Positions 29,960 through 38,457 of a stretch of DNA of 63,393 nt are shown here, one piece after another. Source of the stretch: an uncultured Porphyromonadaceae bacterium (GTDB taxonomy: Bacteria > Bacteroidota > Bacteroidia > Bacteroidales > Muribaculaceae). The stretch is taken from assembly GCA_900541835.1 (NCBI GenBank), contig UQLL01000013.1, positions 1-63,393 of the forward strand, read 5' to 3'. The notes under the pieces are model-generated. The model had not been told where the DNA came from. It saw only the letters and a program-made list of their open reading frames with translations, and searched no databases. The translations under genes were made by a program, and so were the position numbers. How positions within the stretch are numbered: position 1 is the first letter of the stretch; every line of letters starts with the position of its first letter.

Positions 29960-29965
29960 AGACGC

Positions 29966-29989
29966 GCCGCACTGAAGCAGGCACCAATG
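29966..29989 (+). repeat. Intergenic hairpin repeat, copy 5
   Basis: GCCGCACTGAAGCAGGCACC follows the family pattern, with two changed stem positions. It begins 6 bases after the purA stop. Confidence 0.5.
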
Positions 29990-30069
29990 ACGAGTATAAG
30001 CTGCGCCTACCCAAAGGGCGACAACTCCCGACTCCCACACCAAAGAAAACCCAAAACTAATCTAATATC

Positions 30070-31314
30070 ATGGCAAAAGTAAAACCGTTCAGAGGCGTCC
30101 GTCCTCCCCGCGAGATGGTGGAGGAGGTCGTATCGCGGCCTTACGACGTCCTCAACAGCGAGGAAGCCCGCAAGGAGGCCGAGGGAAACCCCAAGTCCCT
30201 CTACCACATCATCAAGCCCGAAATCAACTTCGAGCCTGGCACAGACGAGCATGACCCCAAGGTCTACGAAAAGGCCGTGGAGCAGTTCAACACCTTCCAG
30301 AAGAACGGCTGGCTCGTGCAGGACCCCAAGGAGAACTACTACATCTACGCCCAGACCATGGACGGCCGCACCCAGTACGGCTTCGTCATCGGCGCCTGGG
30401 TCGACGACTATATGGAGGGCCGCATCAAGAAGCACGAACTCACCCGCCGCGACAAGGAAGAGGACCGCATGAAGCACGTGCGCGTCAACAACGCCAACGT
30501 GGAGCCCGTATTCTTCGCATTCCCCGACAACGCCGAGCTCGAAGATATCCTGCGCAAGGAGACCGCAAAGGCTCCCGAGTACGACTTCGTGGCTCCCGAC
30601 GGCTTCGGCCACACTTTCTGGGTGGTAGACGACGAGGAGACCATCAAGAAAATCACCGAGGCCTTCGCCTCCATCCCCAACATGTACATCGCCGACGGCC
30701 ACCACCGCAGCGCCGCAGCCGCCCTCGTGGGCGCCGAAAAGGCCAAGAACAACCCCAACCACCGCGGCGACGAGGAATACAACTACTTCCTGGCCGTGGC
30801 CTTCCCCGCCTCCCACCTGCGCATCATCGACTACAACCGCGTGGTCCGCGACCTCAACGGCCTCACCCCCGCCCAGTTCCTCGACCGTGTGCGCGAGAAC
30901 TTCGACGTCGAGGACAAAGGTACCGAGATTTACCACCCCGACAGGCTGCATAACTTCAGCATGTACCTCGACGGCCGCTGGTACAGCCTCACCGCCAAGC
31001 CCGGCACATACGACGACAACGACCCCATCGGCGTGCTCGACGTCACCGTCAGCTCCGACAAGATCCTGCGCGACATCCTCGGCATCACCGACCTGCGCAG
31101 CGACAAGCGCATCGACTTCGTGGGCGGCATCCGCGGCCTCGAAGAGCTCCAGCGCCGCGTAGACAGCGGAGAGATGAAGATGGCCCTCGCCCTCTATCCC
31201 GTCACCATGGACCAGCTGATGCAGATCGCCGACACCGGCAACATCATGCCCCCCAAGACAACCTGGTTCGAGCCCAAGCTCCGCTCCGGACTCGTAATCC
31301 ATAAGCTCGACTAA
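30070..31314 (+). CDS. DUF1015-family protein
   Basis: The 414-residue cytoplasmic protein matches the DUF1015 family: MAKVKPFRGVRP at the start, VVSRPYDVL and a central YIADGHHRSAAAA. The last segment resembles a nucleotide- or metal-handling site, but the biochemical activity is not established. In other Bacteroidetes it often neighbours serC/serA, which are not here. It stands between purA and the lysine operon, with its own short leader. Confidence 0.82.
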   Translation: MAKVKPFRGVRPPREMVEEVVSRPYDVLNSEEARKEAEGNPKSLYHIIKPEINFEPGTDEHDPKVYEKAVEQFNTFQKNGWLVQDPKENYYIYAQTMDGRTQYGFVIGAWVDDYMEGRIKKHELTRRDKEEDRMKHVRVNNANVEPVFFAFPDNAELEDILRKETAKAPEYDFVAPDGFGHTFWVVDDEETIKKITEAFASIPNMYIADGHHRSAAAALVGAEKAKNNPNHRGDEEYNYFLAVAFPASHLRIIDYNRVVRDLNGLTPAQFLDRVRENFDVEDKGTEIYHPDRLHNFSMYLDGRWYSLTAKPGTYDDNDPIGVLDVTVSSDKILRDILGITDLRSDKRIDFVGGIRGLEELQRRVDSGEMKMALALYPVTMDQLMQIADTGNIMPPKTTWFEPKLRSGLVIHKLD

Positions 31315-31386
31315 GAGCAGAAACACAGGCAGTCATGCCGGCTCCGTCGCGATGACGTAGTTTTATCCAAAAAAGTTTGCACACAG

Positions 31387-31430
31387 GCCCCCCGCAGTGC
31401 ATGTTGCGCTGCGCGGGGTCTGACTTTTTT
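31387..31430 (+). terminator. Probable terminator after the DUF1015 gene
   Basis: An imperfect G+C-rich hairpin at 31387-31420 is followed by a T6 run (31425-31430). A mismatch and bulge in the stem make this call moderate. Confidence 0.45.
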
Positions 31431-31479
31431 CCAGTATAGAAGTGGGATGCGCCCATCAGGTAAAAATATTTGCAGGCAA

Positions 31480-31511
31480 TTTGTGTATGTGCGGAATTAT
31501 ATGTAATTTTG
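31480..31511 (+). promoter_or_regulatory. Promoter of the lysine-fermentation operon
   Basis: TTTG (31480-31483), 20 bp, then TAATTTTG (31504-31511) is a full consensus match. Predicted transcription begins near 31518, giving a leader of about 70 bases before atoD. Confidence 0.7.
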
Positions 31512-31516
31512 TAGGT

Positions 31517-31557
31517 GAATCCGGGGCCTGGCTCCCGAAGAGCCCCCTTGCGGGTTC
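31517..31557 (+). promoter_or_regulatory. 5'-terminal stem-loop of the kam operon mRNA
   Basis: Stem 31517-31522/31552-31557 (6 bp, one G-U) continues into stem 31523-31527/31542-31546, with a 5-base bulge (31547-31551) on the 3' side. It sits right at the predicted transcript start. It does not resemble a cobalamin or lysine riboswitch, which are much larger. Confidence 0.45.
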
Positions 31558-31588
31558 CGATACCATGAAATAACCTAAACAAGCGACT

Positions 31589-32233
31589 ATGAGTCAGATA
31601 ATAACAGTAGAAGAAGCCGTAGCCAAGTTCAAGGACGGCATGACTGTGATGGTAGGCGGCTTCCTGGCCAACGGAAGCGCCAACCGAGTCCTCGACGCCC
31701 TGGCCAAGAGCGGCGTCAAAGACCTCACCGTGATATGCAACGACAGCGCCTATCCCGACAAGGGCATCGGCCAGCTCATAGTGAACAAGCAGCTCCGCAA
31801 GCTCATCGTGAGCTACATCGGCGCCTGCCCCCAGACCGCCGAGCAGATGAACGCCGGTGAGCTCGAGGTAGAGTTCTCGCCCCAGGGTACCCTGGCAGAG
31901 CGCGTCCGCGCAGGCGGCTTCGGCCTCGGCGGCGTCCTCACCCCCACCGGCCTTGGCACCGTAGTGGCAGAAGGCAAGCAGGTCCTCAGCATCAACGGCA
32001 AGGACTACCTGCTCGAGATGCCCCTCCGCGCCGACATCGCACTCATCGGCGCCAGCCGCGCCGACAAGAAAGGCAACCTCCGCTTCCGCGGCACCAGCTC
32101 CAACTTCAACCCCATGATGGCCACCGCCGCCGACATGGTCATCTGCGAACCCAAGGAAATAGTGGAAATCGGCGAAATCGACCCCGACGACGTCCACACC
32201 CCCGGCATCCTCATCGACTACCTCGTAAAATAA
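31589..32233 (+). CDS. atoD: Acyl-CoA:acetoacetate CoA-transferase, subunit A
   Basis: The 214-residue protein is the alpha subunit of a class I (3-oxoacid) CoA-transferase, with MVGGFLANGSANRVLDAL at the N-terminus and the glycine-rich GGFGLGGVLTPTGLGT in the middle. With AtoA it should exchange CoA between butyryl-CoA and acetoacetate, releasing butyrate. Its partner subunit gene lies 8.6 kb away in the same operon (40840-41496), an unusual split that is nevertheless consistent with the kam gene set between them. It is the first gene after the promoter. Confidence 0.9.
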   Translation: MSQIITVEEAVAKFKDGMTVMVGGFLANGSANRVLDALAKSGVKDLTVICNDSAYPDKGIGQLIVNKQLRKLIVSYIGACPQTAEQMNAGELEVEFSPQGTLAERVRAGGFGLGGVLTPTGLGTVVAEGKQVLSINGKDYLLEMPLRADIALIGASRADKKGNLRFRGTSSNFNPMMATAADMVICEPKEIVEIGEIDPDDVHTPGILIDYLVK

Positions 32234-32259
32234 CCAACCCGAAAACTCCAGCACAAGAT

Positions 32260-32652
32260 ATGGAAAAGACAACACTGCGCGTGCGCATGAGCGCCAAGGA
32301 CGCCCACTACGGCGGCAACCTCGTGGACGGCGCACACATGGTACACCTCTTCGGCGACGTGGCCACCGAGCTGCTCATCATGCACGACGGCGACGAGGGC
32401 CTCTTCGCCGCATACGACAACGTCGAATTCCTCGCACCCGTATACGCCGGCGACTACATCGAGGCACGCGGCGAGATCACCCACGTGGGCAACACCTCGC
32501 GCAAGATGAAGTTCGAGGCCTGGAAAGTCGTGGTCACACGCCCCGACATCTCGCCCTCCGCAGCCGACGAGCTCGCAGAACCCATCCTCGTATGCCGCGC
32601 TTCCGGCACCTGCGTGGTCCGCAAGCCCGACCAGCGCATCGCTCACGACTAA
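32260..32652 (+). CDS. kal: 3-aminobutyryl-CoA ammonia-lyase
   Basis: The 130-residue hot-dog-fold protein resembles acyl-CoA thioesterases in sequence, but its place between CoA-transferase and kce identifies it as Kal, which eliminates ammonia from L-3-aminobutyryl-CoA to give crotonyl-CoA. Visible segments are GGNLVDGAHMVHLFGDVATE (helix of the hot-dog fold) and EFLAPVYAGDYIEARGEI. Kal length in known lysine fermenters is about 130, as here. The assignment leans on context. Confidence 0.87.
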   Translation: MEKTTLRVRMSAKDAHYGGNLVDGAHMVHLFGDVATELLIMHDGDEGLFAAYDNVEFLAPVYAGDYIEARGEITHVGNTSRKMKFEAWKVVVTRPDISPSAADELAEPILVCRASGTCVVRKPDQRIAHD

Positions 32653-32665
32653 TAACACGGCCGAC

Positions 32666-33493
32666 ATGGAGAAACTGATAATCACCGCCGCCATCTGCGG
32701 CGCCGAAGTCACCAAGGAGCAGAACCCCGCAGTTCCCTACACCGTCGAGGAGCTGGTGCGCGAGGCCAAATCGGCCGCCGACGCCGGCGCCGCCATCATC
32801 CACGTGCACGTGCGCGAGGACGACGGCACCCCCACCCAGAGCAAGGAGCGCTTCAAAGAATGCATGGACGCCATCCGCCGCGCCTGCCCCGACGTCATCA
32901 TGATCCCCTCCACCGGCGGCGCCGTGGGAATGACAGCCGAGGAGCGCCTCCAGCCCACCGAGCTGGACCCCGAGATGGCCACCCTCGACTGCGGCACCTG
33001 CAACTTCGGCGACGAAGTCTTCGAGAACACCATGCCCATGATGCGCGCCTTCGGCCAGCGCATGATCGAGCGCGGCATCAAGCCAGAATACGAATGCTTC
33101 GAGATGGGCCACCTCGACACAGTGGTCAACATGGCACGCAAGGGCCAGGTGCCCGGCGCCCCCATGCAGTTCAACTTCGTGCTCGGAGTGCCCGGATGCA
33201 CCCCCGCCACCGTCGACAACCTCTGCTGGCTGGTCAACAAGATTCCGACCGGCTCGACCTGGACCGTCACCGGCATCGGCCGCCACGCCTTCCCGATGGC
33301 AGCCGCCGGCATCGCCATGGGCGGCAACGTCCGCGTAGGCTTCGAGGACAACCTCTACCTCAGCCGCGGCGTCCTGGCAAAGAGCAACGGCGAGCTTGTG
33401 GAAAAAGTAGTGCGCCTGGCCAAGGAACTCGGCCGCGAGGTCGCCACTCCCGCCGAGGCCCGCGAGATACTCGGCCTCAAGCCTCGCAGCTAA
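32666..33493 (+). CDS. kce: 3-keto-5-aminohexanoate cleavage enzyme
   Basis: The 275-residue protein is a BKACE-family TIM barrel. The zinc-binding pair is His46 and His48 in IIHVHVRED, with an acidic residue in VGFEDN (about 226-228) as the expected third ligand. Glu14 is also in place. Kce condenses (S)-5-amino-3-oxohexanoate with acetyl-CoA to give L-3-aminobutyryl-CoA and acetoacetate. It is 13 bases after kal and full length. Confidence 0.92.
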   Translation: MEKLIITAAICGAEVTKEQNPAVPYTVEELVREAKSAADAGAAIIHVHVREDDGTPTQSKERFKECMDAIRRACPDVIMIPSTGGAVGMTAEERLQPTELDPEMATLDCGTCNFGDEVFENTMPMMRAFGQRMIERGIKPEYECFEMGHLDTVVNMARKGQVPGAPMQFNFVLGVPGCTPATVDNLCWLVNKIPTGSTWTVTGIGRHAFPMAAAGIAMGGNVRVGFEDNLYLSRGVLAKSNGELVEKVVRLAKELGREVATPAEAREILGLKPRS

Positions 33494-33517
33494 ATGCCCG
33501 AGCCACGCTGGCTTGGC

Positions 33518-33541
33518 GCCGAGCTGAAGTCGGCGGCAGCG
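33518..33541 (+). repeat. Intergenic hairpin repeat, copy 6
   Basis: GCCGAGCTGAAGTCGGCGGC is a near-consensus copy in the 119-bp kce-kdd gap, inside the operon. Confidence 0.6.
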
Positions 33542-33612
33542 CAAAAAATAATTCACTGCCAGCCAAAGGCACCTCAACTCTCAACTAAAATAAAAACTAA
33601 CCTAAACATACC

Positions 33613-34656
33613 ATGCAGAAGAAAGGCAACAAATACGGTACGCACCGCGTGCTCGAGCCCAAAGGCGTGCTCCCCCAGCCCGCCAACAAGGTAGACAACA
33701 ATATGGACGAGATCTACGACAACGAAATCCTGATCGACGTCCAGACCCTCAACATCGACTCCGCTTCCTTTACCCAGATCGAAGAGCAGGCTGGCGGCGA
33801 CAAGGCCAAGATCGCCGAAATCATGCTCGACATCGTGGCAAAGCAGGGCAAGCATCGCAACCCCGTCACCGGCTCCGGCGGCATGCTCCTCGGTACCGTG
33901 GAGAAGATCGGCGACGCGCTCAAGGACAAAATTGACCTGAAGGTGGGCGACAAGATTGCCACCCTCGTATCACTGTCCCTCACCCCGCTGCGCATCGACA
34001 AGATCAAGGATATCCGTCCCGAAATCGACCAGGTGGACATCGACGGCAAGGCCATCCTCTTCGAGAGCGGCATCTACGCCAAGATACCCAATGACATGCC
34101 CGAGAACCTGGCCCTGAGCGCCCTCGACGTGGCCGGCGCTCCCGCCCAGACCGCCAAGCTCGTCAAGCCCGGCGACACCGTGCTCATCATCGGAGCCGGC
34201 GGCAAGTCCGGCATGCTCTGCTGCTACGAGGCCAAGAAGCGCGCCGGCGTCACCGGCAAGGTCATCGGCCTGTGCCACAGCGAGCGATCCACCAAGCGCA
34301 TGCAGGAACTCGGCTTCTGCGACTACGTATTCTCCGCCGACGCCACCCAGCCCGTGCCCGTCATGGACAAGATCGCCGAGCTCACCAAGGGCGAGATGTG
34401 CGACGTCACCATCAACAACGTCAACATCCCCGACACGGAGATGACCTCCATCCTCTGCACCAAGAACGATGGCCTGGTATACTTCTTCTCCATGGCCACC
34501 AGCTTCACCAAGGCCGCCCTCGGCGCCGAGGGCGTGGGCAGCGACGTCACCATGATCGTCGGCAACGGCTACACCAAGGGCCACGCCGAGATCACCCTTC
34601 AGGAGCTCCGCGAGAACGAGGCCCTGCGCAAGATCTTCACCGACCTCTACGCATAA
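33613..34656 (+). CDS. kdd: L-erythro-3,5-diaminohexanoate dehydrogenase
   Basis: The 347-residue protein is an MDR-like NAD(P)-dependent dehydrogenase with the nucleotide-binding IIGAGGKSGML (about residues 193-203). It begins MQKKGNKYGTHRVLEPKGVL, as in Kdd proteins. It oxidatively deaminates (3S,5S)-3,5-diaminohexanoate to 5-amino-3-oxohexanoate, releasing ammonia and NADH. It stands between kce and kamA; the gap to kamA holds a long inverted repeat. Confidence 0.92.
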   Translation: MQKKGNKYGTHRVLEPKGVLPQPANKVDNNMDEIYDNEILIDVQTLNIDSASFTQIEEQAGGDKAKIAEIMLDIVAKQGKHRNPVTGSGGMLLGTVEKIGDALKDKIDLKVGDKIATLVSLSLTPLRIDKIKDIRPEIDQVDIDGKAILFESGIYAKIPNDMPENLALSALDVAGAPAQTAKLVKPGDTVLIIGAGGKSGMLCCYEAKKRAGVTGKVIGLCHSERSTKRMQELGFCDYVFSADATQPVPVMDKIAELTKGEMCDVTINNVNIPDTEMTSILCTKNDGLVYFFSMATSFTKAALGAEGVGSDVTMIVGNGYTKGHAEITLQELRENEALRKIFTDLYA

Positions 34657-34675
34657 TCGGAAACATATATAATAA

Positions 34676-34705
34676 GGTGTGCCGCGTCCCCGGACGCGGC
34701 GCACC
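34676..34705. repeat. Inverted repeat in the kdd-kamA gap
   Basis: A 14-bp stem (34676-34689 with 34692-34705, one G-U pair) has a 2-base loop. No T-run follows. It could limit transcription or protect mRNA ends within the operon. Confidence 0.7.
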
Positions 34706-34748
34706 CTACCCTATCTTAGCCAACCCCACAGCTAAACTCTTTTCCGTT

Positions 34749-36008
34749 ATGAACAAGAGCCGAAGAGAAGAAATGTTCCCTGGCGTTTCGGACAAGGACT
34801 GGAATGACTGGACATGGCAGGTCCGTAACCGCATCGAGACGGTGGACCAACTCAAGAAATACCTGAAGCTGACCGAAGAGGAGGAAGCCGGCATCCGCGA
34901 GAGCCTTAAGACGCTGCGCATGGCCATCACCCCCTACTATCTCAGCCTCATCGACCCCGACGACCCCAACGACCCCGTACGCAAGCAGGCCGTGCCGTCG
35001 TCGCTCGAGCTGCACCGCGCCAGCGCCGACCTGGAGGACCCCCTCCATGAGGACAGCGACAGCCCCGTGCCGGGACTGACACACCGCTACCCCGACCGTG
35101 TGCTCATGCTCATCACCGACAAGTGCTCGATGTACTGCCGCCACTGCACACGCCGCCGCTTCGCCGGCCAGCATGACGCAGCCTCCCCCCGCGAGAACAT
35201 CGACAAGGCCATCGACTACATCGCCCGCACCCCGCAAGTGCGCGACGTCCTGCTCAGCGGCGGCGACTGCCTGCTGGTGAGCGACGAGACCCTCGAATAC
35301 ATCTTCAAGCGCCTGCGCGAGATTCCCCACGTGGAAATCATACGCCTCGGCAGCCGCACCCCCGTAGTGTGCCCGCAGCGCATAACCCCCGAGCTGGTGC
35401 AGATGATAAGCAAGTACCATCCCGTATGGCTCAACACTCACTTCAACCACCCCAACGAGGTCACCGAGGAGAGCAAGGAAGCCTGCGCCCGCCTGGCCAA
35501 CGCCGGTGTGCCCCTGGGCAACCAGAGCGTACTGCTGCGCGGCGTCAACGACTGCCCCAACATCATGATGCGCCTCGTGCACGAGCTGGTGAAGATCCGC
35601 GTACGCCCCTACTACATCTACCAGTGCGACCTCAGCCTGGGCATCGAGCACTTCCGCACACCCGTGTCGAAGGGAATCGAGATCATGGAGAACCTGCGCG
35701 GCCATACTTCAGGCTACTGTGTGCCGACATTCGTCATCGACGCCCCCGGCGGAGGCGGCAAGATACCCATCATGCCCAACTACATCGTCAGCATGGCGCC
35801 CAACCGCATGGTAGTGCGCAACTACGAGGGCGTGATAACCACCTACACCACCCCCGACGAGTACAAGGACGAGTGCCAGTGCCCCGACTGCAAGGCTGCA
35901 CGCGAGAATGAGGCCAAGCACCGCGAAGGCGTGGCCCGCCTGCTGCGCGGCGACCAGCTCGCCCTCGAGCCCCAGGATCTGGAACGCCACAAGCGAAACA
36001 CCAAGTAA
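34749..36008 (+). CDS. kamA: Lysine 2,3-aminomutase
   Basis: The 419-residue radical-SAM enzyme converts L-lysine to L-beta-lysine. The iron-sulfur ligands are Cys126, Cys130 and Cys133 in CSMYCRHC. LLSGGD follows, and the PLP lysine is Lys338 in GGGGKIPI, matching the known enzyme from Clostridium. The cysteine pair near the C-terminus (CQCPDC, about residues 377-382) fits the zinc site of the family. The frame stays open upstream through kdd, but ATG 34749 gives the expected N-terminus. Confidence 0.95.
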   Translation: MNKSRREEMFPGVSDKDWNDWTWQVRNRIETVDQLKKYLKLTEEEEAGIRESLKTLRMAITPYYLSLIDPDDPNDPVRKQAVPSSLELHRASADLEDPLHEDSDSPVPGLTHRYPDRVLMLITDKCSMYCRHCTRRRFAGQHDAASPRENIDKAIDYIARTPQVRDVLLSGGDCLLVSDETLEYIFKRLREIPHVEIIRLGSRTPVVCPQRITPELVQMISKYHPVWLNTHFNHPNEVTEESKEACARLANAGVPLGNQSVLLRGVNDCPNIMMRLVHELVKIRVRPYYIYQCDLSLGIEHFRTPVSKGIEIMENLRGHTSGYCVPTFVIDAPGGGGKIPIMPNYIVSMAPNRMVVRNYEGVITTYTTPDEYKDECQCPDCKAARENEAKHREGVARLLRGDQLALEPQDLERHKRNTK

Positions 36009-36013
36009 TAGGA

Positions 36014-37045
36014 ATGAGGCTGGTGGAGGATGTGGCCCAGTGCCGCTCGGTCGCGATAGTCGGGCTTGCCAAGAACGCCGGCAAGACCGAGTGTCTCAAC
36101 TACATCCTCCGCCGTCTCGCCCTGCGCGGCCACGCCACCGCGCTGACCTCCATCGGTGTCGACGGCGAGACCCGCGACGTCGTGCTCCGCACTCCAAAAC
36201 CCGAGATTACCGTTTACGAGAACATGCTCTTTGCCACATCCGAACTGCACTACCGCCAGCGGCGCCTGACGTCCGAGATTCTGGACCTCAGCAACCGGCG
36301 CACCTCGCTCGGGCGCCTGGTGACGGCCCGCGCCATCATCGGCGGCAAGGCGCTTATCTCGGGCCCGGCAGACACAGCCAGCATGCGCACACTCATAGGC
36401 AGGTTGCACGAGCATAGAGCCGAGACGGTGCTGATCGACGGCGCCCTGTCGCGCCTCAGCCCGGCGTCGCCCACCGTGGCCGACGCACTGGTGCTCGCCA
36501 CCGGAGCAGCCGTAGCCGCCACCATACAGGAGGTCAGGAACCACACCCGCTTCGTCTGCTCGCTGATAGAACTGCCTAACGTGAAGGCACAGCTTGCCGA
36601 CCGGCTGGAGCCGCTGGCGGCGGGCGTATGGGGAATTGACGCCGAGGGTGAAGCGCATGACCTAAACATTCCCTCGGCATTCGCCTTGGAGAGTAACCGC
36701 TACCGCATCTTCGACCACGGCACTACCCTGTTCTGCTCCGGAGCCGTCAGCGACCGCATGCTCCAGTTCCTTTCGGCTCAGAAGCAGATTGCCGACACCA
36801 CGCTCATCATGCGCGATTTCACGCGCCTCTTCGCCACACCCGCCACCCTGGCCGACTATCGCCGGCGCGGCGGCAAGCTCGAAGTACTGCGCAAGAACCG
36901 CCTGCTGGCCGTATGCGTGAATCCAGTGTCGCCACGCGGCTACCGCCTCGACAGCGCCAGACTTTGCGGCGAACTGGGAGAAATCTTGTCCGTCCCCGTC
37001 TACGACCTCATGCAACATGGACATAAACTCACCTCGATAGCATGA
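36014..37045 (+). CDS. kamB: Lysine 5,6-aminomutase reactivase subunit KamB
   Basis: The 343-residue protein has an N-terminal P-loop GLAKNAGKTE (residues 17-26) and no recognisable catalytic domain otherwise. By position (kamA-kamB-kamC-kamD-kamE) it is KamB, which with KamC is thought to remove damaged cobalamin from lysine 5,6-aminomutase in an ATP-dependent manner. Its stop overlaps the kamC ATG by four bases. The name follows gene order and P-loop; a different nucleotide-dependent role cannot be ruled out. Confidence 0.85.
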   Translation: MRLVEDVAQCRSVAIVGLAKNAGKTECLNYILRRLALRGHATALTSIGVDGETRDVVLRTPKPEITVYENMLFATSELHYRQRRLTSEILDLSNRRTSLGRLVTARAIIGGKALISGPADTASMRTLIGRLHEHRAETVLIDGALSRLSPASPTVADALVLATGAAVAATIQEVRNHTRFVCSLIELPNVKAQLADRLEPLAAGVWGIDAEGEAHDLNIPSAFALESNRYRIFDHGTTLFCSGAVSDRMLQFLSAQKQIADTTLIMRDFTRLFATPATLADYRRRGGKLEVLRKNRLLAVCVNPVSPRGYRLDSARLCGELGEILSVPVYDLMQHGHKLTSIA

Positions 37046-38439
37046 CCGCTACTGTCGATACCATACGCGCAGCAATCGCCCGGAACAAGAACCTGGCGTA
37101 TATCGTCGGCCTGACGGAGACAATCTCTCCGCTGGGCAAGCAGTGTCTGCTCGACAGCCCCTGGCTTACGGAACGGGGCGACATGGCGCACGAATATTCG
37201 GACACCGATGAGATGCTCCGCCATATATCCCTGCATGACACCAAAATAGACAAGATATGCCTCCAGCTCATGTGTCTGCGCGACGTTGCCTCCACACTGT
37301 CGGCACTCGCCGCCGGACAGGTGCTCGGCGACATAGAGCTATATGAGGTGAAGGCCCTGGCACTGACCGTAATGGAGGTGCGCAGGATCTGCCTTGAAAT
37401 AGGACTGGCGGCAGTGGAGCTTCCATCCGTAGCCAATGTGGTGGACGCACTCGACCCGGAAGGCACACGCGTGGCCCATTTCTACGTCTACGACGCCTAC
37501 AGCCCGGCACTGAAAGACTTGCGGGCCAAGCTCAAGCAGGCACGGAAGGAGGAGGCCGACAACGTCGCCGAGCTATTCGCGGCATGCAGCGACGAAGAGA
37601 CACGTATCCGCATTCGGCTGAGTGCGGAATTACAGCCATACGCCCCGGCACTGACCGCAGGCCTAAAGGATCTCGGACGCCTCGACATGCTCATAGCCCG
37701 CGCCCGGCTGGTCAAAAAGCTCTCTCTCACCCGTCCGCAGATTGCCGAAGCGGGAATAAGCTACACAGCACTGCGCAACCCGCAGATTGCCGAGGCACTG
37801 AAGCAGTCGAAGCGCGAGTTCCAGCCCGTGGACATATCCGCTGCCGAGGGCGTGACGGTGATCACCGGCGCCAACATGGCAGGCAAGAGCGTGGTGCTGA
37901 AGACCGTCGGCCTGGCCCAGCTCATGGCCCAGTTCGGTTATTTCGTCCCGGCCGACAAGGCCTGCATAACCCCTGTCCAGGAAGTACTAAGCAGCATCGG
38001 CGACGCCCAAGACGAGCTCGAAGGGCTTTCCAGCTACGCCGCCGAAATGCTCCGCATAAACGAGATAATAAAGAAGAAACGGAATGGCATGCGGCTGCTC
38101 GCGCTCATCGACGAGCCGGCCCGCACCACCAATCCCGAGGAAGGAAAAGCATTGGTCAACGCCGTCATAGAGCTTCTCTCCGGCCCCGGCTCTTACACGC
38201 TCCTCACCACCCACTACAGCGGCCTGACGGCTCCCTGCCGACGCCTGCGCGTACGCGGTTTCCGCGAGGAGAAAGCCGACGGACGCCGGCTCACGGCCGC
38301 CACCGTGAACGATTTCATCGACTACACCCTCGAACCCAGCAACGAGACGGAGGTGCCACGCGAGGCCCTGCGCATCGCCATGATTCTGGGCGTCGACGAC
38401 ATGGTGACCGACACGGCGGCACGATACCTTGACCGATAG
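37042..38439 (+). CDS. kamC: Lysine 5,6-aminomutase reactivase ATPase KamC (MutS-like)
   Basis: The 465-residue protein carries a C-terminal MutS-type ATPase with Walker A TGANMAGKS (about 275-283) and a Walker B region LLALIDEPARTTNPEEG (about 353). It lacks the mismatch-recognition domain of MutS, so it is not a repair protein. In kam operons this MutS-like partner works with KamB to reactivate the cobalamin enzyme. ATG overlaps the kamB stop. The stop is TAG. Confidence 0.87.
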   Translation: MTATVDTIRAAIARNKNLAYIVGLTETISPLGKQCLLDSPWLTERGDMAHEYSDTDEMLRHISLHDTKIDKICLQLMCLRDVASTLSALAAGQVLGDIELYEVKALALTVMEVRRICLEIGLAAVELPSVANVVDALDPEGTRVAHFYVYDAYSPALKDLRAKLKQARKEEADNVAELFAACSDEETRIRIRLSAELQPYAPALTAGLKDLGRLDMLIARARLVKKLSLTRPQIAEAGISYTALRNPQIAEALKQSKREFQPVDISAAEGVTVITGANMAGKSVVLKTVGLAQLMAQFGYFVPADKACITPVQEVLSSIGDAQDELEGLSSYAAEMLRINEIIKKKRNGMRLLALIDEPARTTNPEEGKALVNAVIELLSGPGSYTLLTTHYSGLTAPCRRLRVRGFREEKADGRRLTAATVNDFIDYTLEPSNETEVPREALRIAMILGVDDMVTDTAARYLDR

Positions 38440-38457
38440 AAAGTTGTAAAAGCTGAA

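Noticed and set aside
31315..31588. Cobalamin riboswitch upstream of the B12-dependent operon
   Set aside because: The leader after the promoter is only about 70 bases and has no B12-box-like sequence.
37042..38439. MutS DNA mismatch-repair gene
   Set aside because: Only the ATPase domain is present and the gene overlaps kamB inside the kam operon, so KamC is the better call.
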